Made by a program: the position numbers and the translations under genes. The notes under the pieces were generated by a model. The model was given only the letters and a program-made list of their open reading frames with translations, did not search any database and was not told the origin of the DNA. This document shows positions 6,950 through 9,395 of a stretch of DNA of 9,395 nt, piece after piece. Each line of letters opens with the position of its first letter. Positions within the stretch are counted from its first letter, which is position 1. This stretch comes from an uncultured Porphyromonadaceae bacterium (GTDB lineage: Bacteria; Bacteroidota; Bacteroidia; Bacteroidales; Muribaculaceae), in assembly GCA_900549445.1 (NCBI GenBank), contig UROS01000087.1, positions 1-9,395 on the forward strand, read 5' to 3'.

Positions 6950-6988
6950 TGAAACAAAAGCCACCCGCCGGATGGCCGGCGGGTGGCT
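6950..6988 (-). terminator. Intrinsic terminator of the M16 peptidase gene
   Basis: The arms 6959-6971 and 6976-6988 form a perfect, GC-rich 13-bp stem with a 4-base loop. On the minus strand it is followed by TTTTGTTTC, a fair U-tract. It lies 25 bases past the TAA of the M16 gene. The strength suits a gene that needs full insulation from the convergent sodB. Confidence 0.9.
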
Positions 6989-7013
6989 GTGAGGGAGTAT
7001 CCGCTAAGGGATT

Positions 7014-9395
7014 TTATTTGGCGGGTTCTGCTTCTGCGGGAGCGGGGTCAAGGATTACGGTGCGGTAGTTGCCCTGCGCGTTGAGGTTGCGCATGTAGTC
7101 CTGTACGTCCTTTACGGTGATGGCGTTGATCGACTCGATGTCGCCGTTGAAGGTATCCACGCCGTCAACGAGCCAGCCGAGGATTGCCGACTGCCAGGGC
7201 GAGTTGAGTTCCTTGGCTTCGGTGTAGTTCTTAACCATATATTCCTTTACGGGAGCGAGCTCCTCTTCCTTCACGTCGGATTCCATGTTCTTGAATTCCT
7301 TTGCGATGAAGTCGAGCACCTGCTGCTTCATTTCCGGTTTCATCGGGAAGATGGTCTGGAGATTGGCGTTGGCGGGAGCCACGCGGCTGAGGTCGCCCTG
7401 GGCGGAGATTGAGTAAACGGCGCCCATGTCCTCACGCACGGTCTCGAGAAGACGCTTGGTGAGAATCTGGCCTGCTATGCGTGCGAGCTGACGGTTCTTG
7501 AGCGAGAAGGGCACGTTGCCGCTTTCCATGATGCACACGAGCGACTGGGGAGTCGACATTGCCATGGTCTCGGTAACGGTCTCGGAACCGGGAGTAACGT
7601 AGTAGGCGGGATCGTAGTCGGTCACGGCCTTGGCTGCGGTGGCAGGATTGCCGGGCAGAGATGCGATATACTGCTCAACGAGGGGTTTGAGAGCCTTCTC
7701 GTCGACATTGCCGACGAAAACGAAGGTCCAGTCGGCAGCGTTGCCGGTGAGTTCCTTGCAGAGCTGGTTGATCTGGCTGAGCTGGGCGGCGTCGACGATT
7801 TCGGGAGTTACCTGACGGCGGCGGGGCGACTTGAAGAGGCTGGAGTAGATTTCCTTCATGAACTGGTACTGGGGATTCGACTCCTGATTCTTAAGGATAG
7901 CGGAATACTGCTTCTGGAGGGCGGCGAACTCGGTTGCATCGTAGTTCATGTCGACATACGACATATAGAGGAGTTCCATGAAGGTGGGGAGATCCTTGGG
8001 AGTTGAGAAGCCGGAGAATTCACGCTGATAGGTGCCAAAGTCGGCGCTGACGCCGCACTGCTTGCCGGAGAGGTATTTCTGCAGGTCGGAGTGGGTGTAG
8101 GTGCCGAGACCGTTTTCACCGGATATTTCACCGAGGAAAATGATAGAGTTGTTGAAGTCGGCGGGATAGGTGCTGAGGCCGCCGGGAGCGTATGCACCGA
8201 AGAGGATTTCATCTTCCTTGAACTTGGTGGGCTTCACGATTACGCGGGCTCCGTTTGAAAGAGTCCATTCCTGAGCGCCGAACTGTTTGAGTTCTTTGGT
8301 TGCCGTGACGGAGCCTTTGGCAGGAAGAGCCGGAATGAGAGGTTCGGACTTGACTTCGTCGACGAAAGCAACGATATCCTCTGCCTCAACGGCATTGATT
8401 GCCGACGAGATGGCATCCTCGGTAAGTTTCTCGTAGCCTTCTTTCTCGGGGCCCATGGCGAGAACCACGCGGTTGTCGGGGCTTACGAGCTGCTTGGCTG
8501 CCTCGTTGATCATCTCTACGGGAATCATTGCGGTGAGCTGCTGTGCAATCACGTATTCAGTCTCGATTCCGGGGATGGGGTCGCCGTCGATGAACGAGCG
8601 CACGTATTCATTCACGTAGTTCTCTGTCTGCACGGTCTGGCGGTTGTTGAAGAGATTCTCCATGCGCGAGAGGTATTCCGATTTGGCGCGATCATACTCG
8701 CTGGCGGTGAATCCGCCGCGCTGAGCGCGGAGCACTTCGCGGTAGGCTGCTGCGAGAGCACCTTCAATCTTGTTGTCCTTTGCCATGGCGAACACGGTGA
8801 ACGCATCTTTTGTCTTCGCAACGAAATATTCGCCGAACGAAACGCTTGCGCTTGCAAAGGGAGCATCGGGCTTCTTGGTGATGTCGTCGAGACGGGTGTT
8901 GAGCATTGTGGCAATCATGTTCTCAACATACTTCTGGGCGTAATATACCTGAGTGTTGCGGAGTTCGCGGGGCAGCGGGTCGGAGAGGAACATGATCTCT
9001 GCCATGAGATACTGCATCTCAGGATCCTGACCGAGAGCCCAAAGGGTTCCCTTGTGGTCGGGCACGGGTTCGTACTTGCGCTCAGGAGCTTTCTTAGGCA
9101 TCTCGATGTCGGAGAAAATTTCCTTGATTTTCTTCTCGATACGGTCAACATCGATGTCGCCCACAACGATGATACCCTGCTGGTCGGGACGGTACCATGT
9201 CTCATAGTAGTCGCGGAGAGCCTGCGGGGGGAAGTTGTCGACAACCTCCATGGTTCCGATAGGCAGACGGTGACCGTACTTGGTGGTGGGATACATGTTG
9301 GGGAGCACGCGCTCAAGGATGCGCTGCTGGCCGACATTGCGCGAACGCCATTCCTCGTGGATCACACCGCGCTCCTTGTCGATTTCGGCGGGGTC
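7014..9395 (-). CDS. M16 (pitrilysin/insulinase) family zinc peptidase, 5' end beyond the window
   Basis: It is a metallopeptidase of the tandem-domain M16 type (PqqL-like), which cuts peptides inside a clamshell chamber and in Bacteroidales is often exported; the N-terminus is not visible, so location is unknown. 793 residues are seen and no start lies in the window: the frame runs off the right edge, and GTG 9365 is internal. The first visible residues read DPAEIDKERGVIHEEW, the family's segment after the HxxEH zinc site; by comparison with pitrilysin, visible E15 should be the third zinc ligand, while HxxEH itself lies outside. Then come an M16 C-terminal domain (about 55-300, with IIVVGDID), a linker, and a second half (about 375 on) starting WTLSNGARVIV that has no HxxEH and is non-catalytic. 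The R...Y substrate-binding pair is kept at visible R654 and Y661 (VREDMGAVYSIS). The end, PAPAEAEPAK, is low-complexity. The usual full length is about 930-950 residues, so roughly 140 are missing. Confidence 0.95.
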   Translation of the reverse strand, partial: DPAEIDKERGVIHEEWRSRNVGQQRILERVLPNMYPTTKYGHRLPIGTMEVVDNFPPQALRDYYETWYRPDQQGIIVVGDIDVDRIEKKIKEIFSDIEMPKKAPERKYEPVPDHKGTLWALGQDPEMQYLMAEIMFLSDPLPRELRNTQVYYAQKYVENMIATMLNTRLDDITKKPDAPFASASVSFGEYFVAKTKDAFTVFAMAKDNKIEGALAAAYREVLRAQRGGFTASEYDRAKSEYLSRMENLFNNRQTVQTENYVNEYVRSFIDGDPIPGIETEYVIAQQLTAMIPVEMINEAAKQLVSPDNRVVLAMGPEKEGYEKLTEDAISSAINAVEAEDIVAFVDEVKSEPLIPALPAKGSVTATKELKQFGAQEWTLSNGARVIVKPTKFKEDEILFGAYAPGGLSTYPADFNNSIIFLGEISGENGLGTYTHSDLQKYLSGKQCGVSADFGTYQREFSGFSTPKDLPTFMELLYMSYVDMNYDATEFAALQKQYSAILKNQESNPQYQFMKEIYSSLFKSPRRRQVTPEIVDAAQLSQINQLCKELTGNAADWTFVFVGNVDEKALKPLVEQYIASLPGNPATAAKAVTDYDPAYYVTPGSETVTETMAMSTPQSLVCIMESGNVPFSLKNRQLARIAGQILTKRLLETVREDMGAVYSISAQGDLSRVAPANANLQTIFPMKPEMKQQVLDFIAKEFKNMESDVKEEELAPVKEYMVKNYTEAKELNSPWQSAILGWLVDGVDTFNGDIESINAITVKDVQDYMRNLNAQGNYRTVILDPAPAEAEPAK

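Noticed and set aside
6921..6954. TTTCAGG/CCTGAAA inverted repeat between the two terminators
   Set aside because: The arms are 7 bp with a 20-base spacer, and the right arm overlaps the U-tract of the M16 terminator. It is most likely chance.
9363..9365. GTG 9365 as start of the M16 peptidase
   Set aside because: The frame continues to the window edge with family-typical residues DPAEIDKERG, and the HxxEH site must lie further upstream, so this is an internal valine codon.
1..9395. CRISPR arrays, insertion sequences, tRNA or rRNA genes
   Set aside because: No regularly spaced repeats, transposase motifs, terminal inverted repeats or RNA-gene signatures were seen on either strand. The Tn5 mosaic end at 33-51 is library adapter, not a mobile element.

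Overview
This window reads as the end of a short-read contig from a member of the Bacteroidales; I lean towards a gut lineage such as Muribaculaceae, but that is inference. The grounds are moderately high GC, genes without Shine-Dalgarno sites, two perfect TAnnTTTG (-7) promoter boxes of the Bacteroidetes housekeeping sigma factor, and the protein families present. Bases 1-51 are not biological. They are the end of the Illumina P7 oligo, an 8-base index and the Nextera transposase read-2 adapter. The organism's DNA begins at base 52, and the first gene is cut there.

Left block (52-4833, minus strand): an N-terminally membrane-anchored glycerophosphodiester phosphodiesterase (its C-terminus replaced by adapter) lies downstream of, and overlaps by ATGA, a 1364-residue STAND/NACHT-like NTPase. 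The NTPase has an N-terminal module with an RNNYKGHG motif, a clear Walker A/Walker B core and a long helical C-terminus. A compact divergent promoter (4834-4892), with two back-to-back -7 boxes flanking two 12-bp palindromes, separates it from a plus-strand gene (4893-6125). That gene encodes a 410-residue protein with a large soluble domain and two C-terminal membrane helices in a CorA-like layout but without the GMN signature.

Right block (6126-9395): iron-type superoxide dismutase sodB (plus strand) converges on a long M16 family zinc peptidase (minus strand, cut at the window's right edge). Each has its own strong intrinsic terminator in the 188-base gap between them. These two genes look like ordinary chromosomal genes.

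The most interesting unit is the STAND NTPase with the divergent CorA-like membrane protein, possibly plus the coupled phosphodiesterase. Large STAND NTPases are often phage sensors, and CorA-like proteins are known membrane effectors in some type III CRISPR systems. A sensor plus membrane effector under one shared control region is therefore a reasonable hypothesis, but nothing in the sequence proves it.
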